Below the pieces are notes generated by a model. It searched no databases and was not told where the DNA came from. It saw only the letters and a list, made by a program, of their open reading frames with translations. 64,000 bases of DNA from CAYVIB01 sp964451365 (GTDB lineage Bacteria; Pseudomonadota; Gammaproteobacteria; Pseudomonadales; Cellvibrionaceae), in assembly GCA_964451365.1 (NCBI GenBank), contig CAYVIB010000031.1, positions 1 through 64,000 on the forward strand, read 5' to 3'. Position numbers and translations under genes: made by a program. Position 1 is the first letter of the stretch, and the number at the start of each line of letters is the position of its first letter. Of this stretch, positions 25,583-33,926 are shown piece by piece.

Positions 25583-27541
25583 TTATTTTTGTTGGCCGAT
25601 ATGGCGATCGACAAAGGCGACAATACTCTCGACAGTTTTTATCCGTGCCGCTGCTGTTACCAGGCTGTGATGCTCATCTTTCAGTTCGATAAACTCCACT
25701 TGTCTTCCCGCTTTCTTTAATTTTTTCGCCATAGCTTTCGATTGCCGGAATGGAACAACTTTATCGTTTTCTCCGTGTATCAACAGCACCGGCGCTTTAA
25801 ATTTCCCGACGTAGTTAATCGGCGATACAGCTTCCAGCGTATTCTTGTCGGCTTCACCGTTGCCCATGGATCGTTCCCAGTAAGATACCACCCAATGGTT
25901 TTTACCGTGCTCCCGTTTTTCATCCTTCAACATACGGGCAATATCGCTCACACCGTTGAGTGACGCTACGCATTTGTACAACTCCGGCGTGAAGGCACCG
26001 CCGGCGAGCGCCGCGTAACCGCCGTAGCTGCCGCCGACGATACAGATTCTGTCGGGATCGACAATGCCCTTGCCGACCAAGGCGTTAATGCCATCGGTCA
26101 GATCGCTTTGCATTTTTTTGCCCCATTCGCCGCGACCGGCAGCCGCATGATCAGAGCCGAATCCGGCGGAGCCCCGGAACTGGGGCTGGATGACCAGGTA
26201 GCCTCGATTGGCCAGCGCTTGCGCCCATCCGTCAAAGCCAATCTGGTCGTAACTCTCGGGGCCGCCGTGGGGCATCATGACCGCAGGCAGGTTCTTAAGT
26301 GACGAGACTTTATCCCGGGGAATAGTCAGCAGGGCGGGAATAGTCATTCCGTCGGCCGCATTGTAGGAATACGTGGCAATGGGATGGACCTCCTCCGGCT
26401 TGATATCGGGACGCGCCGCCACCAGGAATTTGCCGGGCTGGCCCTCCGTGAACAGGTAGTATTCACCCGATGATGACGAGCCTTCGACGTAGACGATCAG
26501 GTTCTTCCAGTCGGCGCTCCAGTCGCGCAACCAAACCGAATGATCAGAGAACAGCGCCGTAATTTCCTTCATGCGCTTATCCACTTTTTGGTCGAAGAAC
26601 AGGTAGCTGGGCATAAAACCTGAGTAGACTACGCCATAAACCACCCGGTTTATATCCATAAGCAGATGCTCGATATCCGCATCCGCCCGTCCAAACCCGC
26701 TACCCTTGAGGGAACCGTCCGCCAGGGACATGGTGTAGTAGGAGACCCGGCCGGTTTTTTCATCCTCTCCCAATACCACGAGTGATTTCCTGTCCGGCGT
26801 AAGGCCCTGGATGGAAATGGAAATAATTTCCTCCTCACTACTGTGGATTTTTTTCCAATCCCCGTTTTTTCGGGCCCAAATCGCATGTTCGTTGGATGCG
26901 TTGTTGTAGTACTCCCTCGCCACGACCTCACCCTTTTCATCAACAAAATAATCCGTGATATTTTGGGCGCCTCTAATATGTTCACGCGGTCGTTTTGGCG
27001 AATCCAACTCAACCCGCATCAACCCAAAGTCCGGTGAGGCTTCGCGGCTGTTGCCGACAAAGGCAGGCATGTACACATATTTGTTGTCGGGCGACATGCC
27101 CACAATACCGCCGAGGCTTGACTGGCCCAGATAAATATTGTCTCCAGCGGTCAATAGTTGTTGCACTTCGCCGGTATTAATGTCCATGACATACGCGGCG
27201 CTTAAATTATGGGAGCCCCTGTACCCGTGAATTCGCCTGAATTCCGACACCACCATGATCAGTTTGGTATCGCTGACGAAGTAGACATTCCTTGGCGTAA
27301 TGGCGGTGGTATCCGCGCCGGCCAGGTATTTCTGTTCCTTCAGGGAATAAACCACCACCATGTCTTTCTCTCCGTCGGTTTTACGAAAAGCGACTTTATC
27401 GCCATCCGGTGACACCGATACCATGTGGGTCGAGGGCAATGTGCCATAGTCACTGGTTTGCGGAGCGCCGTGAACGGCGACCGACAGGTTGATGATGAAA
27501 ATACAGGACAGGAAACGGAATGGGGAAACGAGCGCATCCAT
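25583..27541 (-). CDS. S9-family prolyl oligopeptidase-like peptidase, secreted
   Basis: A 652-residue serine peptidase. The start at 27541 follows a strong AGGAGGTAG ribosome binding site; an N-terminal hydrophobic segment (about 7-25) suggests export to the periplasm. The first 390 residues form the beta-propeller (repeated D-G-x-x-V-A-F, D-x-x-x-V), the rest an alpha/beta hydrolase domain with P-H-G-G-P-E-S (oxyanion region), nucleophile in G-G-S-Y-G-G-Y-A-A-L (near 505), Asp in G-E-N-D-K-V-V-P-F and His in D-E-H-H-S. This matches acylaminoacyl/dipeptidyl peptidases of subfamily S9C. It faces the kinase gene convergently. Confidence 0.93.
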   Translation of the reverse strand: MDALVSPFRFLSCIFIINLSVAVHGAPQTSDYGTLPSTHMVSVSPDGDKVAFRKTDGEKDMVVVYSLKEQKYLAGADTTAITPRNVYFVSDTKLIMVVSEFRRIHGYRGSHNLSAAYVMDINTGEVQQLLTAGDNIYLGQSSLGGIVGMSPDNKYVYMPAFVGNSREASPDFGLMRVELDSPKRPREHIRGAQNITDYFVDEKGEVVAREYYNNASNEHAIWARKNGDWKKIHSSEEEIISISIQGLTPDRKSLVVLGEDEKTGRVSYYTMSLADGSLKGSGFGRADADIEHLLMDINRVVYGVVYSGFMPSYLFFDQKVDKRMKEITALFSDHSVWLRDWSADWKNLIVYVEGSSSSGEYYLFTEGQPGKFLVAARPDIKPEEVHPIATYSYNAADGMTIPALLTIPRDKVSSLKNLPAVMMPHGGPESYDQIGFDGWAQALANRGYLVIQPQFRGSAGFGSDHAAAGRGEWGKKMQSDLTDGINALVGKGIVDPDRICIVGGSYGGYAALAGGAFTPELYKCVASLNGVSDIARMLKDEKREHGKNHWVVSYWERSMGNGEADKNTLEAVSPINYVGKFKAPVLLIHGENDKVVPFRQSKAMAKKLKKAGRQVEFIELKDEHHSLVTAAARIKTVESIVAFVDRHIGQQK

Positions 27542-27734
27542 TTGGATACTACCTCCTTGCATGCTTTTTTATTCGAATCCGGCGTAACCGGCAGTTATTA
27601 AGATATGCATTATAGTCCGAACGGTGCTCGCGCGCTGCTATTTTTTAACCGGATCTATAACCGATGCGGTTGGATGCGGAACTCCCGGTTTAGAGGCCGG
27701 GGCTGGATGTTGGGAGGGGGCTTTTAAGTCGCAA

Positions 27735-28016
27735 TCACCCGATATCCTTACCAATAAATTTCGCTGCATACCAGCACGACGCCGTCATTTGGAAGTTCTG
27801 CTCCCTGGCCCACTTAACACCCCGCCGCACCAGTGCCTCCGCAATGCCCTGGCTGCGAAATTCCGGCGGTACGTAAGTGCGCGTGAAATCAATGGTTGCC
27901 GGCGCTTCCCCGGTTCCTTTCATCAGCCGGTATATAAGAACGGCTTCCTCGTTGTCTTGAAGCGTTACATAAAACTTGTGCGACTTTTCATCGTGCTGGA
28001 TATCTATATTTGCCAT
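27735..28016 (-). CDS. Small GNAT-like N-acetyltransferase (COG2388 type)
   Basis: A 93-residue protein of the short GCN5-related family (YjdJ-like). It has the strand pattern F-Y-V-T-L-Q and L-I-Y-R-L-M-K-G, T-Y-V-P-P-E-F-R-S-Q-G-I-A-E-A-L-V (the acetyl-CoA pyrophosphate loop R-x-x-G-I/G-x-A), and a terminal A-S-C-W-Y-A-A-K. It should bind acetyl-CoA; the acceptor is unknown. Monocistronic. Confidence 0.88.
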   Translation of the reverse strand: MANIDIQHDEKSHKFYVTLQDNEEAVLIYRLMKGTGEAPATIDFTRTYVPPEFRSQGIAEALVRRGVKWAREQNFQMTASCWYAAKFIGKDIG

Positions 28017-28155
28017 AAGCTGCTCCGTAATCAGAGGATACCTGGTAGCGTTACAAAAAATTTGCCGGCATCCGCCGGAACAATACTATTTCTGGGTTCG
28101 GGTTATGCAGATTTTGATCCAGTTCGGGTTTGGCTGTAAAACCCCACCCTAACCC

Positions 28156-28464
28156 GAATGGCACTTCCTTAAGCGAAGAAATCTTTTTACACCGATGCCA
28201 CCACCAGTTTGCCCATCGGAGGCCCTTCAGAAACACGCCGTAAATCCGTTCCCTGGAGGCTCTACGGGCAACTTACTGTGCTAAACGCTCCTGCGTCGCT
28301 TGCAAGACCGGGGTTTGTCATCCGTGCCAAACCCGTAAACCGGCAAAAAGCCGTGCTTTTTGTCTTCCCGGTTTACCCATGTTGCCGAAGGTTTCTGAAG
28401 GGCCTCCGGTAGGCGACTTACCACCGCGATTTTAAGCAAAACTGGCTTAAGGAAGTACCATTCC
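28156..28464. mobile_element. MITE-like element with inverted ends
   Basis: The left end GAATGGCACTTCCTTAAG (28156-28173) is repeated inverted at the right end (28446-28464, one mismatch), and the right end extends as CCAGTTTTGCTTAAAA. Inside lies a second nested inverted repeat: CGGAGGCCCTTCAGAAAC near 28,217 and its complement near 28,393. No transposase frame is present. Ends alone recur at 1-54, 5,772-5,800 and 50,107-50,136, and the inner palindrome recurs at 6,131-6,222. A non-autonomous element is the best reading, but hairpin repeats of other origin are possible. Confidence 0.6.
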
Positions 28465-28644
28465 ACCGTAACCCTCCCCTTGAAAAGTGGAGGGAACGGC
28501 TCCTCCCACTTTTCAAGGGGGAGGTTGGGAGGGGGTTACCAGCCGCTCCGCCCGGGATGGCGGGAATTATTGTTCAGCACTCCGGTACCATTGCCTCCAG
28601 CTTAAATATAAAATACAGGTACATTCAATATTCTCTTCCAAACC
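28465..28644. repeat. GC-rich palindrome and leader of the 75-residue gene
   Basis: Two facing copies of a CCCTCCCCTTGAAAAGTGGAGG-like block (about 28,472-28,522) are followed by TTGGGAGGGGG. This belongs to the same repeat class as at 10,018-10,070. The remaining bases lead to the ATG at 28,645 without a visible ribosome binding site. Confidence 0.5.
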
Positions 28645-28872
28645 ATGGCAATTCCCAGCGACTACGATGATCTCCCTGATGTGCGCGACGGCTTAAATAA
28701 AAAAGAGCGCGCGATTTTGTACTGCCTGCGCGAGGCGCAAAAGGAACTGGGAGGCAGAAACGTACCGACTATCATGCTTTACGGTCGAGTGGTGGAAATG
28801 GTGGATATCAGCCAGGAGGAGTTTCAGGCGATTCTTTCCAGAATGGTGGGGATGACAAAGTTAACCGACTGA
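28645..28872 (+). CDS. Small hypothetical protein
   Basis: A 75-residue helical protein: D-G-L-N-K-K-E-R-A-I-L-Y-C-L-R-E-A-Q-K-E-L near the start, then R-N-V-P-T-I-M-L-Y-G-R-V-V-E and S-Q-E-E-F-Q-A-I-L-S-R-M. This has the spacing of a small winged-helix or tri-helical fold, possibly a DNA-binding protein, but no family is recognised. It has no signal. Codon use looks native. It lies in the repeat-rich decayed zone. Confidence 0.55.
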   Translation: MAIPSDYDDLPDVRDGLNKKERAILYCLREAQKELGGRNVPTIMLYGRVVEMVDISQEEFQAILSRMVGMTKLTD

Positions 28873-28955
28873 TTTCCGGGAAAGAAAAAAGAAAAAACAA
28901 ATATTACAAATAACAACGGCTTTTCGCTGATTTCCTCGCGGTACGATAAAAAAAT

Positions 28956-29090
28956 TTAGCGTACTCCACGGCTGGCTGCCAGTAGTGCCACCAATTCGCT
29001 CTGGCGGCTGGTGTTGGTTTTTCGGTATATGGACTGAAGGTGGGACTTGACCGTTTCCCGCGAGCGATTGAGTGGTCCCGCGATGTCCAT
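28956..29090 (-). pseudogene. LuxR-type HTH remnant
   Basis: The translation reads M-D-I-A-G-P-L-N-R-S-R-E-T-V-K-S-H-L and continues I-Y-R-K-T-N-T-S-R-Q-S-E-L-V-A-L-L, which is the recognition helix and last helix of a LuxR/FixJ DNA-binding domain. The first two helices of that domain and all upstream regulatory domains are missing: the frame is cut at 29090, where it meets the end of the lipoprotein fragment. It is a 44-codon leftover of a deleted or recombined regulator gene, not a functional protein. Confidence 0.75.
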
Positions 29091-29276
29091 CAGGCTGTGA
29101 CGTTGATGTTGCCGTTTTCTTCCTCGTACACCCAGCTACCCGCAAGATCGTCCTTGAGGGAGTTTTGGAAATGGCTTACTGCCTCGTCCCGCGATGCCGT
29201 CGGAACCGCCGCCGCAGGCGGTGAGAAAAAGGGTCGCGGCGAGCAATGCCACCACGGGGTTCAAAAATAAATGCAT
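29090..29276 (-). pseudogene. Frameshifted lipoprotein fragment
   Basis: From ATG 29276 the product begins with a lipoprotein signal whose lipobox L-T-A-C is followed by three glycines. About 27 codons in (near 29,195) the reading continues better in another frame: A-S-R-D-E-A-V-S-H-F-Q-N-S-L-K-D-D-L-A-G-S-W-V-Y, ending at a TGA that overlaps the ATG of the LuxR remnant by one base. A single-base indel and a truncation at the LuxR junction fit a decayed gene. A sequencing error could explain the frameshift but not the missing C-terminus. Confidence 0.65.
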
Positions 29277-29517
29277 ATTTTTCTCTCTTGTTTTGATTAT
29301 TACCTATACAAGAATTAGCACGGGGGGCTAAAGGCGGAATCCCCGTTGGGGGAATTTGCCGCTGGTTGAAAGCGAGACGCCGGGAGATTGGCTGGAAATT
29401 TGTGGGTTGATGTGGAGTGATCATAAAGCTCCTCCCACTGTTCAAGGGGAGGTTTGGAGGGGTTAGAATCGAGTTGTTCCAGAAGAAGGCGACATCGAGA
29501 ATGCTACGGCTGTGGTT

Positions 29518-29652
29518 CTAAAATGTGACACTTAAATGGATACCCGCGAGTGCGGGCTTCATGGCTGATCTTTTCGCAAATCTCTCTAACAGTTGAAAGG
29601 TGAGCCAATCTATCTTGCCCTTGCCGTCATTGTGTATGGATAGCTTTAGCAT
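29518..29652 (-). CDS. Doubtful short frame after the membrane protein gene
   Basis: An open frame continues from inside the preceding gene (29,829) to 29,518. The segment K-L-D-K-L-T-I-N-S-S-K-K-S then D-I-L-F-V-V-D-L-I and the stretch from Met at 29,652 have a plausible protein-like composition, but there is no good start or ribosome binding site. It could be the frameshifted C-terminal domain of the membrane protein at 29,756-30,199. No family is recognised. Confidence 0.25.
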   Translation of the reverse strand: MLKLSIHNDGKGKIDWLTFQLLERFAKRSAMKPALAGIHLSVTF

Positions 29653-29755
29653 CGCCGCCGAAAATTCGTTGAGTTTAGAGTATGTCCTAATCAAGTCGAC
29701 TACAAAAAGTATATCTCCACTGGTGCTTTTCTTTGAGCTGTTGATTGTTAATTTG

Positions 29756-30199
29756 TCAAGCTTTGAATAAAACCAAACTGAATGACATTGCCACGAATAC
29801 CGCACCGGAAAAAAGTCCGCAGCATGCAACCAACAAAAATAGTTTGCATCGGTTGAGATCTTTTTCCAAGCTTCTTTCTTCTGCTTCTATTATATCGCTG
29901 CAGTCAATCTTCGAGTTGTTTAGTCGTAGCAGTCGCACGAAATGGGTCAGGCAGTCGGATGAATAAAAGCGATGGGCGAGGGCGGATAAGGAAGATAAGG
30001 CGAGAGAAAATACGCCCAATATTAAAAATAACGGGCGTAGAAAACCAGTTGCCAGCAAATGTAAGCCTCCATCTTCAATTTTGAGCGCAATGTTTGCAAC
30101 AAGAAAACCGTATCCGGCTATGCCTAGTAAGGATAACCTGAGTATTTCAGTAGAAAACGCTTGGTATTTTTCCAGTACGATCAAATTTGTTCCCTGCAT
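29756..30199 (-). CDS. Hypothetical membrane protein
   Basis: A 147-residue protein with four hydrophobic stretches arranged as two helix pairs (about 20-38, 48-68 and 118-143) separated by a charged, acidic middle (D-C-S-D-I-I-E-A-E-E-R-S). The start codon overlaps the 3' end of the broken MORN/coiled-coil gene by 19 bases, suggesting translational coupling. The fold is that of a SLATT-like or small membrane effector protein, but I cannot name a family. AT content is higher than average. Confidence 0.55.
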   Translation of the reverse strand: MQGTNLIVLEKYQAFSTEILRLSLLGIAGYGFLVANIALKIEDGGLHLLATGFLRPLFLILGVFSLALSSLSALAHRFYSSDCLTHFVRLLRLNNSKIDCSDIIEAEERSLEKDLNRCKLFLLVACCGLFSGAVFVAMSFSLVLFKA

Positions 30200-31122
30200 T
30201 CGCGCTCCCGTTCCCTCAGCATTTCCTCGCGCCGTGTTTTTTCCAGTGCCCGTTGCTTGGCCAGCCGTTGCTCTCGTTCCACTTCCTGTTTGCGCAGCAG
30301 CGCGGCACGTTCGGCTTCGGCTTGTTTTTTCTTGCGGGCCAGGGCGGCGGTTTCGGCATTCAGGTCGCTGGCGATCCGGTCAAGTTCCTGTTCGATAATC
30401 GCATCCTCGGTCAGGCCGCCGGTGCGATCCTACCAGTCCTCGCAGGCGCGGTCGGTTCTGTCGCGCGCGCGTTTTTCCGCTTCGCGCTCTTGCCAGGTAC
30501 TGTCTTTATCCGTAAGGAACAGGCAGCCTTTGAACCAGGGCGCGTCCGCGACAAAACACTCGCACCGTTCAATCATTGTGGTTCTTTCGGCGTTCACCCG
30601 TTGCGGGGCGGTTTGCCGTTCGCGTTTTAAATCGCTGATTCGGATTTCGCTGTTTTTTATATTCTCCCGTGCGAGCCCGGCCAATCGTTCGCGCTCCTGT
30701 TTATTGGACTGTTCCAGGTTTTCTTTTGCTACCTGATCCAATGCGGGCGGGGGAATCGAAGGCCTTTTTTCTGGTAGCAGTATTCGGGCGAGCCGCCGGG
30801 CTGGGTGCAGACGCCCTCGCCGTTGGGGCGACTATTGGAGAACCGTCCGGTAAAAACCTTGCCACTGGCGGATATCATGGTCCCCTGGCCGGATAATGCC
30901 AGGCCTTTGAAATCGCCCATGTAAATGTCGCCATCTTGGTAACGCAGTTCGCCCTGAACCAGGTCATCGCCGTTAATAATCCCCGTGAACGCGCCATTCG
31001 GCAGGTAAACGCGGCCGGTGACTGGGTGACCCTGCCGGGGCCAGGGGCCGTAATAGGGGAAGTGCTTTTTGTGTAGGGAAAGCGGCGGGTGTCGCTTTGG
31101 CTCACCCGCCCTGCAAACCGGC
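30181..31122 (-). pseudogene. Broken MORN-repeat/coiled-coil protein
   Basis: The 5' part (31,122 to 30,771) encodes MORN-like repeats: G-R-V-Y-L-P-N-G-A-F-T-G, L-R-Y-Q-D-G-D-I-Y-M-G-D-F and G-K-V-F-T-G-R-F-S-N-S-R-P-N-G-E-G. It lacks a start codon in frame, so it is truncated. At a run of six A (30,765-30,770) the frame must shift by -1 to continue into P-P-P-A-L-D-Q-V-A-K and a long Glu/Arg/Lys coiled coil, ending at TGA 30,181. A TAG at 30,430-30,432 interrupts that part in frame. Two lesions plus the missing start argue for a pseudogene, although each half could still be translated. Confidence 0.65.
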
Positions 31123-31287
31123 TTATTTGTTTTTTTCTTTTATTTTTCGTGCCTTGCGGGAAAGCTGTTTGTTATTTTCCGGAAGTGCCTTTTCAAGTAT
31201 ATGATCCCGGATGGTCTTGCCCCTCAACGCGGCGGCGTTTTTAAGGCGCTGGTGCTGTTCGGGGGATATTTCAATCGAAAAGCGCAT
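31123..31287 (-). CDS. Orphan ribbon-helix-helix antitoxin-like protein
   Basis: A 54-residue protein starting M-R-F-S-I-E-I-S-P-E-Q-H-Q-R-L-K-N-A-A-A and containing L-R-G-K-T-I-R-D-H-I-L-E. This beta-strand then two-helix pattern is that of RHH antitoxins (ParD/RelB-like small DNA-binding proteins). The C-terminal tail is strongly basic (K-A-R-K-I-K-E-K-N-K). AAGAGGT lies 7 bases before the ATG. No toxin-like gene flanks it: downstream is the broken MORN gene and upstream the radical SAM gene on the other strand. Start and length are clear; antitoxin activity is inference. Confidence 0.7.
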   Translation of the reverse strand: MRFSIEISPEQHQRLKNAAALRGKTIRDHILEKALPENNKQLSRKARKIKEKNK

Positions 31288-31407
31288 AATTTGTACCTCT
31301 TAAATCTGCGTGATGGTAATCCAGGCAAATCATTCCTTGATGTTCGACCGGGTCGGCGCTAAGATAATACTGGTTTTATATACAGTATCCAATGAATTGG
31401 CACGCCA

Positions 31408-32556
31408 ATGTCAAAAGAACCCATTCAGCCGCGAAAGGGCCGTGGCGCCGTCTCTAACATGGAGGGGCGCTACGAGGTACACACCCATGAGGATTACGAT
31501 GATGGCTGGCATCGTGAGGAGGAAGAGGCGTTCCAAACGCCCGCCTTTGTCACCGAGGTGATAGAGGAGCGTGCGAAAACCATCCTTACGCGCAACACAT
31601 CGCAGGATATTCCGTTCAGTGTCTCTCTGAACCCCTATCGCGGCTGCGAGCACGGCTGTATTTACTGCTATGCCCGGCCCACCCACAGCTATCTGGGCCT
31701 GTCGCCGGGGCTGGATTTTGAAAGCCGGATATTCGCCAAGGTAAATGCGCCGGAGTTGCTGCGACGGGAACTGGCGAAGCCCTCTTACATACCGGAACCG
31801 ATTGCGCTGGGTGTAAACACCGACGCTTACCAGCCGTGCGAGCGCAAACTGGGGTTGACGCGCCGTATCCTGGAAGTGCTCCACGAATGCCGGCAGCCCG
31901 CCTACTTGATTACCAAAAATGCGCTGATCGAGCGGGACCTGGATTTGATCGCAGCAATGGCAAGGGAGCATCTAACCGCCGTAACCATCACGATTACGAC
32001 TCTGGATCATGAAATGGCCCGCACATTGGAGCCGCGTTGCGCATCGCCCGCCCGGCGCCTGGCGGTGGTGCAGCGATTGGCGGAAGCCGGCGTGCCGGTA
32101 TGGGTTAATGCCGCGCCGATGATTCCTTTTATCAACGATTCGGAACTGGAGAAAATCATTAAGGCGGCGGCGGATGTCGGGGCCTTGGGTGTGAGTTACA
32201 TTATCCTGCGCCTGCCCTGGGAGGTGAGCCCGTTGTTTCAACAATGGCTGGAGGCGCACTTTCCCGACCGGGCGGAAAGGGTAATGAACCGTGTGCGTGA
32301 TATGCGCGGAGGAAAAGAGTACGTATCGGATTTTGGTAAACGCATGCGCGGCGAGGGCGTGTGGGCGGACCTGATCCGGCAGCGTTTTACCACGGCGATC
32401 AGGCGTTACGGTTTGGAAGGGAAGGGGCGGGATTTTGTCGGGCTGGATGTATCGCGGTTCCGGCGACCGCTGGAAGTGCCCGCGCACGGAGGGAGGGATG
32501 TGGATGTTTCGCAGATGGATTTATTTACCCCAGTATCGGGACGACAGTATAGTTAA
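31408..32556 (+). CDS. PA0069-family radical SAM protein
   Basis: A 382-residue enzyme that should cleave S-adenosylmethionine at a [4Fe-4S] cluster. The cluster motif is C-E-H-G-C-I-Y-C (Cys 80, 84, 87; C-x3-C-x2-C), preceded by S-L-N-P-Y-R-G. The following L-G-V-N-T-D-A-Y-Q-P-C-E-R and the TIM-barrel strands (V-T-I-T-I-T-T-L) match the spore-photoproduct-lyase-like family with P. aeruginosa PA0069 as type. The substrate is not known. It is monocistronic. The start is taken at 31,408 (ATG), but a later start near 31,460 is possible. Confidence 0.9.
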   Translation: MSKEPIQPRKGRGAVSNMEGRYEVHTHEDYDDGWHREEEEAFQTPAFVTEVIEERAKTILTRNTSQDIPFSVSLNPYRGCEHGCIYCYARPTHSYLGLSPGLDFESRIFAKVNAPELLRRELAKPSYIPEPIALGVNTDAYQPCERKLGLTRRILEVLHECRQPAYLITKNALIERDLDLIAAMAREHLTAVTITITTLDHEMARTLEPRCASPARRLAVVQRLAEAGVPVWVNAAPMIPFINDSELEKIIKAAADVGALGVSYIILRLPWEVSPLFQQWLEAHFPDRAERVMNRVRDMRGGKEYVSDFGKRMRGEGVWADLIRQRFTTAIRRYGLEGKGRDFVGLDVSRFRRPLEVPAHGGRDVDVSQMDLFTPVSGRQYS

Positions 32557-32959
32557 ACTGGATTGCATTCTCCCGATCCAACGCCGATCCATTTTCCACC
32601 TACCGCGAAATGCCTCGGAAAAGCCTTCCCGTTATTTTCAAAAGCATCGTTATTTGTAGAACCTATTTCAAAATTGCAGCATTGCACATTACGAGTTTGT
32701 CGTCGGGGGGAAGGTTTCAAAACCCTCAATTCAGTCAGGGAAGAATTGAGGCCACTCTATGGCATCCTGCCATCGCGGCATTAGCGCTTCCATGCGCGTC
32801 GGAGCTACAGGGACGTATTTATGCGGTTGTGACGCCTTCCCCCGATGCAAACGACGGTCGAAGTGGGATTGTGCAAGCTGCTATCACAGAAACTTCGGCA
32901 CAGACGATTTTGAGATAGGCTCTAAATTGTTCCCGTGCGCGAAGCGGGTCTGGGAAAAC
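32557..32959. other. Intergenic region, repeat-like content
   Basis: About 400 bases without a supported gene. Bases about 32,800-32,835 (G-A-G-C-T-A-C-A-G-G-G-A-C-G-T-A-T-T-T) resemble part of the palindromic repeat at 6,131-6,222 and in the 28,156 element. No other feature is convincing. Confidence 0.4.
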
Positions 32960-32995
32960 CAATAAAAGAACCTCACCCCGTGAAGGATGAGGTTC
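32960..32995 (-). terminator. Terminator of the DUF3618 operon
   Basis: On the minus strand GAACCTCA, a 12-base loop and TGAGGTTC form an 8-bp stem followed by TTTTATT. It lies 20 bases after the stop codon of the DUF3618 gene. Confidence 0.75.
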
Positions 32996-33014
32996 CTGAT
33001 CGGACGCGTTCCTT

Positions 33015-33926
33015 TCAGCGTATGTAAGGACTCGAACTGCTGTCCGGTTTAATACTCTGCCTGATATCCTCCTGTACTTTTGCAGCGGTTTCCCTGGCTT
33101 TTGCCTCGGCCTTTTCGCCGGCTTCCCTGGCCCTGACGGATGCCTGGTCCTTCATCCGGTCCCGGGTCCGGCCCATAACGCGGTCTTCCGTTCGGGTGGG
33201 CGCGAAGCTCGCGGCAATTAACGCACCCAGGACGACGCCCGCCGCGCCGATAGCCAGCGGGTGACGTTCCACCATATGTCCAAATTCGCCGGCAATGCGT
33301 TGCGATTGTTCGCGTATGGCCTGGCGACCGTTTCCATGTCGCATTTGTGCCGCTTTCTGCCTGGCTTTTGCTTTTGCGGAATCGAATTTATGTCTTGCCT
33401 CGTTCGCCGCGCCGGCCATTTTGTCTTTTACACCCCGTGCCTTGTCCTTCAATTGTTCCTTCCTGGATCGTTCACCCGGGGTACCGCGACTGGAAAGCGC
33501 GCTCGACCCGATACTTTCATCCACGTCCAGCATGGTGGGATCGGAATACTCGTCGAAGACGCCATAGTCGTATTCGCCAAAAAAATCCTGGTCCGTGTAA
33601 CTTTGATTCGGTTCGCTGTAGCCTTGATTTGAACCGTAGCCGGTATCGGCGTGCCGGCGGCCTCTCAAGTTACTGAACATCCACAATAATCCGGCCGCGG
33701 TTAAAAGGAGTGGTCCGGTGTTGTGGCTAACGGTGCTCGACAGATTACGGGAAAAAACACCCGCATTTCCCCGAACGTAGTTCACCGTCTGGTCGACCAT
33801 GTACCGGGGGGAGAGGCGATTACCCAACTCGTCCAGAGTATCGACAATATGCTCGCGCCGCATATCGATTTCCCTCTCCAGTTGATCGGGCGTTTTATGC
33901 GATTCGTCTCTAACGTTGAAGTTCAT
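33015..33926 (-). CDS. DUF3618 domain-containing membrane protein
   Basis: A 303-residue protein, last gene of a three-gene operon; it overlaps the preceding gene by 17 bases. The N-terminus (D-Q-L-E-R-E-I-D-M-R-R-E-H-I-V-D-T-L-D-E-L-G-N-R-L-S-P) is the DUF3618 signature. One hydrophobic helix lies near 72-88 (L-L-L-T-A-A-G-L-L-W-M-F) and another near 223-240. The rest is Ala/Lys/Arg-rich coiled coil. The family resembles YqjD/ElaB proteins that tether to the inner membrane in stationary phase; the exact role is unknown. Confidence 0.85.
   Translation of the reverse strand: MNFNVRDESHKTPDQLEREIDMRREHIVDTLDELGNRLSPRYMVDQTVNYVRGNAGVFSRNLSSTVSHNTGPLLLTAAGLLWMFSNLRGRRHADTGYGSNQGYSEPNQSYTDQDFFGEYDYGVFDEYSDPTMLDVDESIGSSALSSRGTPGERSRKEQLKDKARGVKDKMAGAANEARHKFDSAKAKARQKAAQMRHGNGRQAIREQSQRIAGEFGHMVERHPLAIGAAGVVLGALIAASFAPTRTEDRVMGRTRDRMKDQASVRAREAGEKAEAKARETAAKVQEDIRQSIKPDSSSSPYIR

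Noticed and set aside
29040..29270. Plus-strand 76-codon frame over the LuxR/lipoprotein remnants
   Set aside because: Its sequence is explained by the remnants on the opposite strand and shows no domain.
30765..30770. Programmed -1 frameshift as the explanation for the MORN gene
   Set aside because: The MORN part has no start codon and the coiled-coil part also carries an in-frame TAG, so decay or sequencing error explains the data better. Kept only as a testable alternative in the findings.
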